Made by a program: the position numbers and the translations under genes. Positions 31,229 to 44,501 of a DNA stretch of 44,501 nt are shown one piece after another. Position 1 is the first letter of the stretch; every line of letters starts with the position of its first letter. The notes beneath the pieces are model-generated. The model searched no databases. It saw only the letters and a program-made list of their open reading frames with translations, and had not been told where the DNA came from. The stretch is from Spirogloea muscicola (taxonomy: Eukaryota > Streptophyta > Zygnematophyceae > Spirogloeales > Spirogloeaceae). The DNA lies in NCBI GenBank assembly GCA_009602725.1, contig WELB01000136.1, forward strand, positions 292,467-336,967, in the 5' to 3' direction.

Positions 31229-32067
31229 GTAAAGGCTTGTTGACACATGACCTGGTTAATTCAGATGTATCCATTGCAACTACTTTTCCCGCCATATGCA
31301 CAAGCCTGCCTCTCATTGACGTCAATGAAAGCCCGATCGTTGGCATGTGATTTTAGCAAACCAAGTGCACATTGTCATTTACAGTTCTGTTAGACATGTG
31401 AGTGGACTCTGGATAATGTATGAATGAAGCCCCGATTTCACAGCCTGGGCTGCAATGCCACTGATAAGGCCATGCAAAGAAGAAATCATCATCAGTAGCA
31501 GAAAGCTCGTCTTCTGACTAGTAGCTTTTGCATGGGCACAACGTGGGAAGCTCTTCTCTGTTTGCAGCTTCTGCATGAGCATAGGTGTTGTCATGGAGAC
31601 AGACTCGTCTAGATTCAAGCTAGTATGTATGCAACAAAAAGGCCAGGAGTTGCGAAAAGACATCGCATCTCTCAGTAGTCCCTTATAAAATGAACCGATG
31701 AAGGAATATTGCGTGCTGAGATGCAAATCAGGAAGAGCCCCAATACCATCTTTGTGCTTTCATAAACCACATGGTTTACTGTGCATATGGCGTTTGTCTA
31801 GCAATCCAGTTGAGCAAAACCGTTGCTGTGGCTGATGCCCAGAATCATCCTAGTATGGCGAGGACCCTAAACCCTCCCGCCAATTGCAGCATAGAGGTGT
31901 TCTTGCATGAACGCAACCTCGTCCAAGTTGCAAATGACTGACGGTCTCTGCGGCATATCACCATGGCCTCAGCATCGGTGCCTGCAGGCATCTGAGAACA
32001 CTACAACTCTCTAGTGACAGTGCCGATTCAAACACAGGCAAGGCCTGGCAGTCTGCCAGTCCCGCTC
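31229..32067. other. Convergent spacer between aminopeptidase and SelO
   Basis: The two genes end towards each other, so this holds both 3' untranslated regions. No other coding motif or repeat seen. Confidence 0.5.
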
Positions 32068-35533
<3,466 letters not shown>

Positions 35534-35734
35534 AGCTCCAAAGCGGCGGGGCCGGCGGCGGAGGCGGCGGCGGCGGCGGCGACGGCGGCGGCGGCGGCAA
35601 TGGCGGCGGCGGAAGCTGGCTGGCGTCCAGGCGCCTGCTGGCTCTATGCGGCTGGCCACGTGCCGCCTGGCACTGCGGGCACTGGTGGCAATTGGTGGCG
35701 CAAGGGCTTGTCACTTGCCGTCTGGTATGCGGCC

Positions 35735-35910
35735 ATCACTTCGCGACCTCCATGTGGTGTGTTACCGTGTGCTGACTCGTGTGTGGTTACTGAGCGGGTC
35801 AGCTTAGCAGAAGGTGATGTACATCTGTCACTGTGCTGCCCTTTGTACTTTGGCCACTCAGGCCCTCCATCTCTCAATACACACTCCATTCCTTGGCTCA
35901 AGCCTGACCT
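35735..35910 (+). repeat. Subfamily C 3' tail with decayed coding end
   Basis: RDLHVVCYRVLTRVW (35740-35790) resembles the SDLxxLTRG ending with an insertion. It is followed by GAGCGGGTCA, GCAGAAGGTGATGTA, CTTTGTACTTTGGCCA and TCTCAATACACAC. The same order of blocks follows the coding tail at 37270-37314. Confidence 0.5.
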
Positions 35911-37012
35911 GGCGTCCACTCTCTGTGGCTCTTTGGACAATTTCTGCTGTAATCAAAGCAGAAACATCAGAACCCCAAGGACTTGACGTTTGGGCACCCA
36001 GCTTACCATGATCAAACGTGGCGCTCTTGTGCTTGTGACAAGGAAATAGCAAGATATTGAGATCTGCAGGGAAGGCAGGTTGTTGTTGTGCATGCAATAA
36101 ATTGGGTTCGACTGCCCAGAGCTAAGAGCGTCTGAAGGTGGATGTTGGATTAAGAGAAAGCACAACCTGCAGACTTGCCCATTGTCTCCACCTCCCTGGT
36201 AAAGATATGTGAGTCGGGCGAGGAATTCAGATGGAGAAAACGCAGTTGCGGACAGAAGTCAATGACGAATCAAATTATTCTGCTCCAAAGTACTTCGAGG
36301 TGCTTCATGGTGATCAGCATCTACGTGTACAAAGAAGTACCATGCGACACATCAGGCTGCGGCTGTGGCCTTGTATCAAGGTGGTACGGAGTAGAGTAGT
36401 CATTGACCAGCTTGCCAAGTAAGGTGCCCCTTGTTTAGAAAGCCAACGGCTTCACGGACACCTTTCGAGAATTTCGACTAAGCTGCATGGCATCCGACGA
36501 CGGCAGTTGGCCGCAAGCTAGTGAATTCCAGCGTCATTTGTGCAACGATTCCGATCCAGGTCGAGTATTTGACTCGCCCTCAGGTCGCATGTCACTTGTC
36601 TCATTCATTGGCAAGGTCCCTTATGCCTACCAAGTGATAGAGCATTCCATACATACTGCCTGTTCCTTTGATGAGCGAGAGTAAGTATTCAAGGGGCCAG
36701 AGGGTGTAATCTGCCAGCCTAAGCAAATTCAAGAAACTCTGTTGTCAGAACATCTGCAAAGAAGAGACGTGCCTGAGGTCAATGTCCGGCGCGACCCAAC
36801 AGTCAGCTGCCCTGTTGATCAGGTACGTACACCTGTATACTGTGTGCATCGAGATGATGGCAAGTCGAGAGTTGTCACCATTCGTCACTATAGAAAAACA
36901 AGCTACTCGTCGGTTTGTTACAATCAACAGCATCACTCTTTGATGGTACGTCTAGCTAGTCAATGAAGACGAGTCAACTCCTTTCGGCTATGCTTAGTTT
37001 TGTGCTTGCTTC
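35911..37012. other. Spacer without identifiable gene
   Basis: About 1.1 kb. Frames at 36231-36422 and 36487-36684 (the latter starting MASDDGSWPQASEF) have a more protein-like composition than elsewhere, but no family is recognised, splice partners are unclear, and they may be remnants. Confidence 0.35.
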
Positions 37013-37014
37013 CC

Positions 37015-37212
37015 TTAGCGCTTCCCCTGGCCCCCTACTCGTACTTTGTTCATTCTTTTTAGGGCTGGCTTGTCCAGCCCCTCTCCTCAATGGGCGAGCC
37101 CTTTCTCTTTTAATGTTGACAATACCCTGAGCCCTACGCAAAGGACTTGGCCTCCTTGCCACGAGCGGCATTGGCTGCTAATACGAAAAGCCAGCCTTCA
37201 GAAGAACGAACA
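37015..37212. repeat. Tail-hairpin repeats, opposed pair
   Basis: Plus copy 37015-37110 (CTTGCTTCCCTTAGCGCTTC, TTTTTAGGGCTGGCTTGTCC, CCTCAATGGGCGAGCCC) and a shorter minus copy at about 37178-37212 (CGAAAAGCCAGCCTTCAGAA). Confidence 0.6.
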
Positions 37213-37269
37213 AGGTGCAGTATGTTGTCGTGTTTGGTAGAGTAGTCCTTTTCCCAGTAAGGACTACTT

Positions 37270-37420
37270 CATGCATCGGTTAGCGACCTTTATATTTTGA
37301 CCCGTGGATTTTGAGCGGGTCAACCTGCTGTAGGTTATGTAGATATTTAGATGTGCTTGCTTGCCTTTGTACTTGGCCATTGGCCTATGTTTGTTTCAAA
37401 TACACGAAATTTTCCCAGTA
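37270..37420 (+). mobile_element. Non-LTR retroelement coding tail and 3' tail (subfamily C)
   Basis: SVSDLYILTRGF followed by TGA (37312-37314), then GAGCGGGTCAACCTGCTGTA, TGCCTTTGTACTTGGCCATT and CAAATACACG. This ties the subfamily C tail to a coding end of the same SDLxxLTRG type. Confidence 0.6.
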
Positions 37421-37462
37421 GTCCCAGCCACCAGTCAATTCGGCCGCGCTTTTCTCTTTTTC

Positions 37463-37545
37463 GGCACCTCTTTCTTTGGCTTTGGACATTGTCCATTGTT
37501 TTGGGCTGGCTTTGCCAGCCCCTCCTCTATGGGCGGCCACTTCTT
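37463..37545 (+). repeat. Tail-hairpin repeat, well preserved
   Basis: CGGCACCTCTTTCTTTGGCT, TTGGACATTGTCCATTG, TTTTGGGCTGGCTTTGCCAG, CTCTATGGGCGGCCACTTC. This is almost the full subfamily A consensus, followed at once by GC-rich coding-like sequence. Confidence 0.75.
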
Positions 37546-38150
37546 CTTTGAGGCGGCCTCGGTCTGGTCGGCTGCGGCAGTGTTTACGAATTCCATTCGC
37601 CCCGGGAACAGAACGGGAACAGGACGGCTTTCCCGAACTTGGGCAGCAGTTACTTGCCGACGCTCGAGTGGGCCACTACCTACGTCAGGTGCTGTCTCGG
37701 CCGCGCGATGCGTTCATCGGACAGCTGTGAGCGCTTCCTTGGCGCTCACAGCCGGCGCCTGGAGAGGGGCCCCTCCGATCCGCGCCCGCTGCAGATTGTT
37801 CTTAGGGAAGCAGCTCGTCCCGGAGGAAATCCGCACGGGCCACATTATTACATCGTTACATCCGAGCGGGGGTTGTTCTCGCGGCTCGACCTTGTGGCGC
37901 GGGCCACCGAGACGGGAGAAGCCGTGATTTCAAAAAGCGCTCTGGTGGGAGCTGCTGGCTGGGCAGCCATGTGAATGCCGTCGGGGGCGAGGCTGCGGGG
38001 CCGGAACGGGCCGGAGGGCATTCAGTTTCGGGGCTGCCCGACCGTGGCGGGAGCCGAGCTCATTGGCCGCGAAACTTCCCTTCCCTTGCGAGAGCTGTTT
38101 CCTTCACTTCTGGCTGGTCGAACCCTGGCTCCTCTCAAAAAGGTAAGCCG
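37546..38150 (+). pseudogene. Decayed coding sequence of unknown origin, possibly retroelement
   Basis: GC-rich sequence with protein-like segments in shifting frames: ELGQQLLADARVGHYLRQVL (about 37640), then SDPRPLQIVLREAARPGGNP and ERGLFSRLDLVARATETGEA (about 37770-37930), then GPEGIQFRGCPTVAGAELIG (about 38005). No family recognised. It begins directly after a tail-hairpin repeat, as several non-LTR coding fragments here do, so it might be another portion of that element, but no motif proves it. Confidence 0.35.
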
Positions 38151-38374
38151 CGCGTCATGGCCAGCGCCGGCGGCGACGGCGGCGGCGGCTGCGGCGCCAT
38201 CGCCGGGCTCTGAGCGCTGCGCGCGAGCCCGCACCAATGCTACACTGCTTAATACGGCGGGGCCAAGCGGCCAAGTCGCCTCTGGCGTCGTGACAAGGGC
38301 CAAGGCCACGGCGGCATCGTGAAGGGCTGCGACTGCCACGGCCGCGGAGGCGCCGTCGGCGGTGGCGGCGTAGG
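38151..38374. other. GC-rich 5' flank of the reductase gene
   Basis: GGC-rich sequence upstream of the reductase start codon, probably leader and proximal promoter. No TATA-like box seen close to the start. Confidence 0.4.
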
Positions 38375-41300
38375 ATGGGCACACCTTCGGCGGCAGTCGC
38401 GGCGGTGCCTACGGCAGCACTAGCGGGGCAGGCCCTGGCTGCCGCTGGCAGCGCCGGGGAGGCGTCCTCGCTGCTGGCCCCCCTGCAGCTCGCCCATGCC
38501 GGGCCAGCCTTCAGCTCCCGCCGCTTCCGGGGCCTCCACGCCCGATCTTTCCCCTCGCGCAAGCAGAGGCCGGCTGGCCGACTGGCGGAGGAAGAGGCCG
38601 GAGCCTTCAAGGTCGTGGTTTGCGAGACAGCGGCCGAGGTCGAAGAGAAGGCCCTGAGGGTGCCCCAACGGTCCAGAAACAAGGATCCTACACACGTTAA
38701 TGGCAATGGTGCAGTCCCGTCGCGGATTGATCTCGGTCACGTCAGCGATCAGAGGATCAGCGACTTGTACAAGGTCAACGGCAGTGCGACCAGTCATCAT
38801 GAGAGCAGCGGTAGCAGCATCGCCCAATTCTTGAGGGGAAAGCACGTCCTAATCACTGGCTCCACCGGGTTCCTGGCTAAAGGTACGCAGTCTACAGACT
38901 TCAGAGCAATCTGCTCACAGTAGACGGTGATGCTAGTCAGACTTGTTCTATTGCCAGAGATGCTCCTGAGCTGGAACGTGAGAGAAGCGCAGTGGCGATG
39001 GACCTCTGAAAGGAACAAAAGCATTGGATTTGTCCAACAAGGAAACATCTTACCTAGCATGTCTGATTGACGGGCTGTAGTAGTCATCTCTGTTGTCATA
39101 TCTTGACCTTGTGCTGAGGTGCTAGAGGCATCCCTCCACTCTGTGCTTGGCGTGCAGTCCTTGTGGAAAAGGTCCTGCGAGAGCAACCTGATGTTGGCCA
39201 GCTCTACCTAGTCATCCAACCGCAGGAAGATGTTTCTGCTCAACAGCGGCTTGATAGACAGGTCAGGGATTTTTGTCAAGGGTCCAATCAAGCACTTGAA
39301 GTTGCTGCGGTCTGCATGCAGACCGCAATCAGACTTGCTTCACTTAGTCTAGAAGAGCTGCTTGACTCAGTCAATGCGCTTATTGTCTCAGTGAGACTTG
39401 GTACAGTGCAGTGAGACTGACAGGCTTGCAAATCGAACAGGTCATACCCTCTCAGATTTTTGACAGTCTCAGATCGAAAAGGCGAGGTGAGTACAAGGAC
39501 TTCATGGCAGACAAGCTGACCGCTATTTCGGGAAGCATGTCTTATGACTGCCTGGGCTTGGATTTGGAAAGCTCCAGAGACATGCTCGACAAAGTGGAGA
39601 TTATCATAAACTCGGCTGCTACTACTGCTTTTGATGAGAGGTGCTGGGCTTACTCTTCCAGTCAAATCTGGTGACGAGTCATTAAGCCTTTGTAGCTTCA
39701 ATATATTGTTGCTTCCGTCTGGCACCCAGCAAGTCAGTCCAAGCTGTGGAGCAACACATACTGTGGTTGATAGTATGGGACAAGATGTTGCAGATATGAT
39801 GTGGCACTGAATGTGAACACCCTTGGAGCCCGGAGGGTTGCAGCCCTTGCTGCGAAGTGTCCAAAGCTGGAACTGCTGCTGCACGTCTCAACTGGTCAGC
39901 AATTTGTGAGCTCTTTGTTGTTGCATCAGCAACTGATAGTGCTGCTGAGTGAGGCGTGTGAGTAGGAATCACATGGTGTGTCAACAAGTGAATGAAGTTG
40001 TTGTGAAAGACTAAGTTTGGGTAGGAATTATGTAGAACTCAGATGCGTGAGAGTAGCTGGTCATCATTGAGCCAAGAATACAAAGAACAAACACGCTGTC
40101 ATGCATGTACAGCAGGTACAGCCTGCCATGCAGACATGGCTGAGTAAAACATTCTGCCTTTGTCTGTCTGCAAGGCAGCCAGCTTGGCAATTTCTCTGGC
40201 TACCTGAGTCACTGTTGTGTCTCTGTGCTCTGCAAACTCATCATTTGGAACGAAGAGCCCTACAGAAGGTTTTACCAAGGTGTGTTCTGCTTTTGTGCAG
40301 CGTATGTGAACGGGAAGAGGAAAGGTTGGACACTGGAGAAACCTTTCTTCATGGGGGACTGCATAGCGAGGGAGCTGTCAACAAGCTCAGACGTGCCTTC
40401 TCTTGATATAGAAGAGGAAGTTGCACTGTGCAAGCAAGTTTTGGAGAAGGCTCAAGAAACAGGAGCAAGGACATGCAAAGATGAGGCTGAAGCGGCTGCT
40501 TACGTGCAAGAGCAGATGGTTGCTCTTGGCTTGCAGAGGTGCTTTTACAACCATTGTCACAATGTACTTTGTGCACATTTACCAACAGTGTACTGGCTTG
40601 CTTTGGCCTCCCTTTCCAATTTATGCGCACCGAGCTTCTTCATTTTGTGCAACTTACTGGAGCATATTATGGATGTGAATGCATAGATCAAGATGATCAA
40701 TTTGCCTGTTGTGCTTGAGGCTGCAAACTGGTTGTCGATTCGAGTAATGAAGTCGCTCATAGTAGACCCAAACTGCAGACTCCGCTGGGAGCTCAATTCT
40801 ACTTTGCTAGCGCCTGGCTTGCAGGTCGCGATTGCATGGTTGGCAGGATACATATGTCTTCACAAAAGCTATGGGCGAGATGTTTCTGTCGGATGCCCGT
40901 GACAAATTCCCTATAGCTATTGTCAGGCCAAGTATAATTGAGAGTGCCATCTTGGAACCTGTTCTTGGCTGGATAGAGGGCTTTAGGTACATATGCCTTC
41001 TATAACTCTGAGCATCCCTTTAAGAGCCCCCCTTCTTGTAGACAATGGTGTGTTGCCAAACTCTTGCATTTGCTTGTTGTAGTATCTGGATAGAGGAATA
41101 TGAGTACTACTTGCAGTGCATTGCCTGGCAGAAAATTGACATGGATTAGCCCACTTGATGTGCAGGATGGCAGACCCCATCCTACTGGCCTACGGGAAGG
41201 GCCACATGGATGGCTTTCTGGCAGATAATCGTGGCATCCTTGACATGGTAAGAGAAAGCGCCAGTTCCTGGCTATCCAGCATCTCTAGCTCAGCAAGTTT

Positions 41301-42450
41301 TGATTAGCACTTGGCACTGTAATTGCCAGTCATCCATGCAAGCGACTCGAAGTCATGAAGGTACAGATTGATTGAAGTAAGAAGTACGACTTGTTCGTAA
41401 GAAGGAGGTCGCCATCACAATTGGTTGTAGAAGGTAATATGTCGGACCTGATGTCTGTGCAGGTACCTGTTGACATGGTTACCAATGCCATACTGGCAGT
41501 TCTGTGGAAGCATGCCAGGACAAAGGGCTTATCTGTGTATCATCTTGCTACATCTGTGCTGAACCCCGTGACCATGCAGCAGGTGGTTGACTACACTTCT
41601 GACCATTTTGAGGAGCATCCCATGTATGCCAAGGATGGGATTCCTATCAGACCATCACGTCGCATGATGCTGTACCAGAAGTTACATGTTTTCCTCTTTA
41701 ACATGTGGCTAAAGCACCAGCTTCCTCTCCAGGTACTCTATGCCCTTCTACTGCTCATGACGCCATGCTTGGGTTAGCTCATAGCTTGCTGAGTCAATCT
41801 TTTGGATTCTCTTGGGACTACTCGAGACACAGTACCTCTCCGCTTGCCAACCCTGAGCACGTCAGTGAGGAACTGCAGTTCATGCAGGGTGCTCATGAAT
41901 GACTTGATGACTTTCTATTGGCCAGGTAGTGAGCTATTTCTCATGCAGCCCTGTGATGTTATGCAGCTAGCCAAGTTCTCACCTTGGTCCAACAAGACAG
42001 GACTGGCACAGAAAAGGAACATGTTGATGTCGAAGACTTTCCAACAGCTTACATATTTAGCAAAGATCTACGCCCCATATACCTTTTACAGCTGCAGGTA
42101 AATCTCTTGGCCACAACTGCACCAATCATCAGTCAATTTCTGTAGATAGCTTGCCTTCTTACAGCTCAAAGCTCCCAGTGCGCAACTCTGTGGCGCATCC
42201 ACTGTCAAAGTAGTCACACTGTGTTGGCTTCTTTTGATGCTGAAGAAGCAAGTAGCTGCATCTGATACTGTCAATGTGCAATCGCAGGTTTGATGCCAGC
42301 AACACTGAGAACCTCTACAATGAGCTCTCCCCTGAGGATAAGCGCAGATTCAATTTTGACCTGCGACGGATAGACTGGCAGGAATACATCACCAAAATCC
42401 ACTTGCCTGGCTTGCGGAAGTACGTACTAAAAGGCCGAGGGTCAAGTTAG
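38375..42450 (+). CDS. Fatty acyl-CoA/ACP reductase, MS2-like (alcohol-forming)
   Basis: Reduces fatty acyl thioesters to primary alcohols with NADPH, for waxes or wall lipids. Ten exons with consistent phases: 38375-38882, 39158-39261, 39441-39640, 39794-39894, 40301-40538, 40825-40986, 41166-41247, 41463-41732, 41967-42097, 42288-42450; 652 residues. About 150 N-terminal residues are Ala/Ser/Arg-rich and not conserved, like the plastid-targeted extension of Arabidopsis FAR2/MS2. Then FLRGKHVLITGSTGFLAK (Rossmann loop), INSAATTAFDERYDVALNVN, HVSTAYVNGKRKG, DTYVFTKAMGE (YxxxK catalytic pair), IAIVRPSIIESA, VPVDMVTNAI and the FAR C-terminal domain (KIYAPYTFYSCRFDASNTEN, IDWQEYITKIHLPGLRKYVL). 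A subfamily B repeat lies in the intron at 40590-40645. Plastid location is inferred from the extension only. Confidence 0.93.
40590..40645 (+). repeat. Subfamily B-like repeat in a reductase intron
   Basis: GGCTTGCTTTGGCCTCCCTT, TCCAATTTATGCGCACCGAG. It resembles the B tail at 15170-15215 and lies within the fifth intron of the acyl reductase. Confidence 0.5.
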
Positions 42451-43530
42451 TCCATTTCTGCAAGGGTAATCTCAGCAGCTGCTTGAAGGTTCGCTTCGCT
42501 CTTGCCGTGAGTGGCAGTAGAAAGCATGTCAGCCACCTTGCTGATCTTACATGATTGCCAAAGCACAGCAAGCGGCGCAGGTGACTGCACCCTCCCTACC
42601 TTTACCCTCTCCTCCGAGAAAGTTGCAGGCTATTCCCTTGATAGGCTTAGCTCGCAAAAGCCTCCCAAGGAGGTGATTTGAACACTTGGAGCACAGGCCA
42701 AGCCTGCTTCGCAGAGGTAGCACATAGGTGTGGCCCAAAGGCCAGTCTTGACAAGCCGTGCGAGGGTGGTCGTTCTGTAGAGAGGTTGCTGGCAGGGAGG
42801 GCCAAGCGGTAGCAGCACCGTATGTGCCCAGTAGGGACACGCTGCTAGATGCCTTGCACTGTAGATTCTTCATTCACTTGCCGCCGGTAACTAGTAGCCA
42901 GGTCATAGTACTCATTCAGACGCCCCCAATCATTAGCTTGCCTTGAGCCTCCTCTCACCATGTTGTCAAACGCATACTTGCCTGCAGTTACTGCATGTAG
43001 TTAGAGAGTCTTAGATAAGTTTGCTTTGCATGTGGTAGCAGAAAGCAATTTGACCATTTTCTTTCGTATTTATAAGCTTTGTGGGCAACAAAGAATAAAA
43101 GTAGTCCACCATCAACAACGCACCCAATCAAGTTGTGACCATGCCTGTCGATACTTCTTGCACTTATTTCTTGCGCCTTCCCAAACAGCATATAAGGCAG
43201 CCAGCAGCCCTTCATGTGTCACAGCTACCTGTTCTCTAACTCCCTCCCGCCCCCCCCTCCCCCCCCCTTCCCATGCTTCCTCACTTCAGTAAGAATTTGC
43301 GACTTGACAGAAATCTACTCGCTACTAGGTGAAGTCCAAATTGTTACTTGAGCCAGGCTCTCTGAATCATTCCAAGGGCCCTTGATTTAATGAAGAGGCA
43401 GCTCAATGCTTATGCAGAGTTGCCCAAGCGGCCAACAGTGTTGGTGCCGTGGCAGACCCTGCGCACGACTGTGAGTCAGCTGCTGTCACGTGCTCGGCTT
43501 GAAGACTTGTCCGCCAATCTGGATCAACTC
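42451..43530. other. Convergent spacer with one exon-like block
   Basis: Holds the 3' untranslated regions of the reductase and of the minus-strand surface-protein gene. On the minus strand 42990-42850 an open block reads KYAFDNMVRGGSRQANDWGR then LNEYYDLATSYRRQ, with a possible AG acceptor before it and a GT after it, but no partner exon or family found. A C-rich run of about 25 bases lies at 43245-43270. Confidence 0.35.
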
Positions 43531-44501
43531 TCACTGGCACGCAACCCACAGGACAGCTACCGCCGAGACCGCCGCGACCTGGAGGCTCGCGCTCAGGGAC
43601 GTTCCTGAGAGGTCAAGCAAAACATCTGTCAGTGTCACCCACCAGGAAGCAGCCCTGTGCAGTATGCCTGCAGCCTACACCAGCAATGGCAGGTCACATT
43701 GTAAACAGAAGGAAAGAAAGAAACCTGTGCCAGAGGGCGGGGAAGATGGTGGAGGGGCTTCGCTTGTCGGAGGAGGGGAAGACGTGCCGCCGCTGCTGGT
43801 CGGGCTGGGCGCAGGTGGTGGCGTGGCTGGCGGGATGGGCGGCGGGGGTGGTGCCACAAGGTACGAGGCCGGCGGGATGAGAACGCGGTCGATGCCCTGG
43901 ACGCTGATGTACCGGTCTTCGTACAGGTCTGGGAGGATGTCAGAAGCATTGCCAGGTCCCTTCATTGTGGCGTTGACGATGAAGTAGACAATCGCCGCCT
44001 GTGAGTAGGTCGCAATGGGGTAGCCGAGCAGCGTGGGCACCGTGTTGAACGCCGTTGTTCCAATCAGGTCAGCGTATGTCTGTGCACAAGCAAGGACAGG
44101 GCGCAGGGAGGCCACCACAGGGTGCGTCAGCAGCACGCCTATCCCACCTCGTCGTCCGCGCCACCTGACAGACGCTGTCACTCACGCAGGCGGTAAAGGC
44201 AGGCGCCAACTACAAAACGGGGCCTGCCCAGAAACCCCTGCAAATGCTGCATAAGGAGCGAGGCTGTCGCGAAGCCGGATCAATGTCCCGACACTGATGG
44301 CCAGCAAGCCATTGTGGAAGCCGAGCTCGACGATGACGCGCTGCGACAGCTCGCCGACCGGCAGCAGGGCAGAGCGCCTCAAAGGGGGCGTCGGGGAGCG
44401 GACCTGCATGGTGGTGATGTAGTGGAACTTCATGATCTGCTTCAGCACGAACTTGCCGTTGGGCATGCCGAGCGTCCGCTGGACGCTGTCCGGCAGCTGG
44501 G
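43531..44501 (-). CDS. Probable fasciclin-like, Pro-rich, GPI-anchored surface protein (5' end outside window)
   Basis: Minus-strand exons 44501-44236 (open to the window edge), 44079-43725 and 43604-43531, joined in phase. The first exon has NGKFVLKQIMKFHYITTMQV and VIVELGFHNGLLAISVGTLI. The second has IVYFIVNATMKG and ISVQGIDRVLIPPAS, the latter like the end of a FAS1 domain (VIDRVLLPP). A wall-protein-like linker follows (PPPPPIPPATPPPAPSP). The tiny last exon adds TSLSASLQVAAVSAVAVLWV ACQ-stop, a hydrophobic C-terminus typical of a GPI-anchor signal. Such proteins sit on the outer membrane face or wall and mediate adhesion. The FAS1 assignment rests on short motifs and is moderate; the anchor and Pro-rich linker are clearer. 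Confidence 0.6.

Noticed and set aside
42489-42560. Possible copia RNase H end on the minus strand (KVADMLSTATHGKSEA)
   Set aside because: Only VADML matches the Ty1/copia signature; the rest does not align, so it could be chance.
43390-43608. Plus-strand 72-codon frame starting MKRQLNAYAELP
   Set aside because: It overlaps, antisense, the last exon of the surface-protein gene, which has better support (phase, GPI signal, splice sites).

Overview
The window is nuclear DNA from a member of the green lineage, most likely a microalga. Its genes are dense in short spliceosomal introns of about 100-300 nt (GT-AG, with one probable GC-AG). They encode plant-type proteins: a GH16 xyloglucan endotransglucosylase/hydrolase-like enzyme, an MS2-type fatty acyl reductase, a plant-like SelO, a PDK1 without a PH domain and a puromycin-sensitive-type M1 aminopeptidase. 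First exons carry GGC/CCG trinucleotide runs. I cannot fix the species; either a chlorophyte or an early streptophyte alga would fit. I reconstructed exon borders by eye from reading frame, splice dinucleotides and phase. All exon phases agree in PDK1, DSS1, the aminopeptidase and the reductase.

Layout. 1-1.4 kb: the 3' part of a short-chain dehydrogenase/reductase gene (+). 1.4-3.5 kb: nothing recognisable. 3.5-15.2 kb: a transposon graveyard. It holds a nearly full-length but frame-broken Ty1/copia element (4814-9257, twin 459-bp LTRs) inserted into the nuclease-like C-terminal domain of an older non-LTR retroelement. Around it lie many 5'-truncated fragments of the same non-LTR family. 15.5-17.65 kb: PDK1-like kinase (+, 8 exons). 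17.7-20.1 kb: retroelement tails. 20.15-20.52 kb: DSS1/SEM1 (+). 22.1-23.7 kb: XTH-like GH16 gene (-). 24.3-25.2 kb: another non-LTR fragment. 25.45-31.23 kb: M1 aminopeptidase (+, 16 exons). 32.07-35.4 kb: SelO (-), its first exon broken by a run of 110 A and an N. 35.7-38.3 kb: repeats and decayed reading frames. 38.4-42.45 kb: fatty acyl-CoA/ACP reductase (+, 10 exons). 43.5 kb to the right edge: a probable fasciclin-like, Pro-rich, GPI-anchored surface protein (-, 5' end outside the window).

The host genes do not form a pathway: they are signalling, proteolysis, wall, lipid and redox housekeeping functions on both strands. The most interesting layer is the retroelement one. At least a dozen fragments end in the same C-terminal signature, SDLxxLTRG(Y/F/H), with stop a few residues later. 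They fall into three subfamilies with different 3' tails. The commonest tail holds a GGGCTGGC/GCCAGCCC hairpin and is scattered about 26 times in both orientations, often in head-to-tail or head-to-head series. The better preserved copies show a CxC..H..C knuckle followed by a PD-(D/E)XK-like motif. This resembles the restriction-like endonuclease region of non-LTR elements such as the Dualen/RandI clade known from Chlamydomonas.

Five isolated N characters (10331, 15521, 20109, 23667, 35533) probably mark assembly joins. Four of them fall in GC-rich 5' ends of genes, so the start codons of the XTH and SelO genes are not trustworthy.
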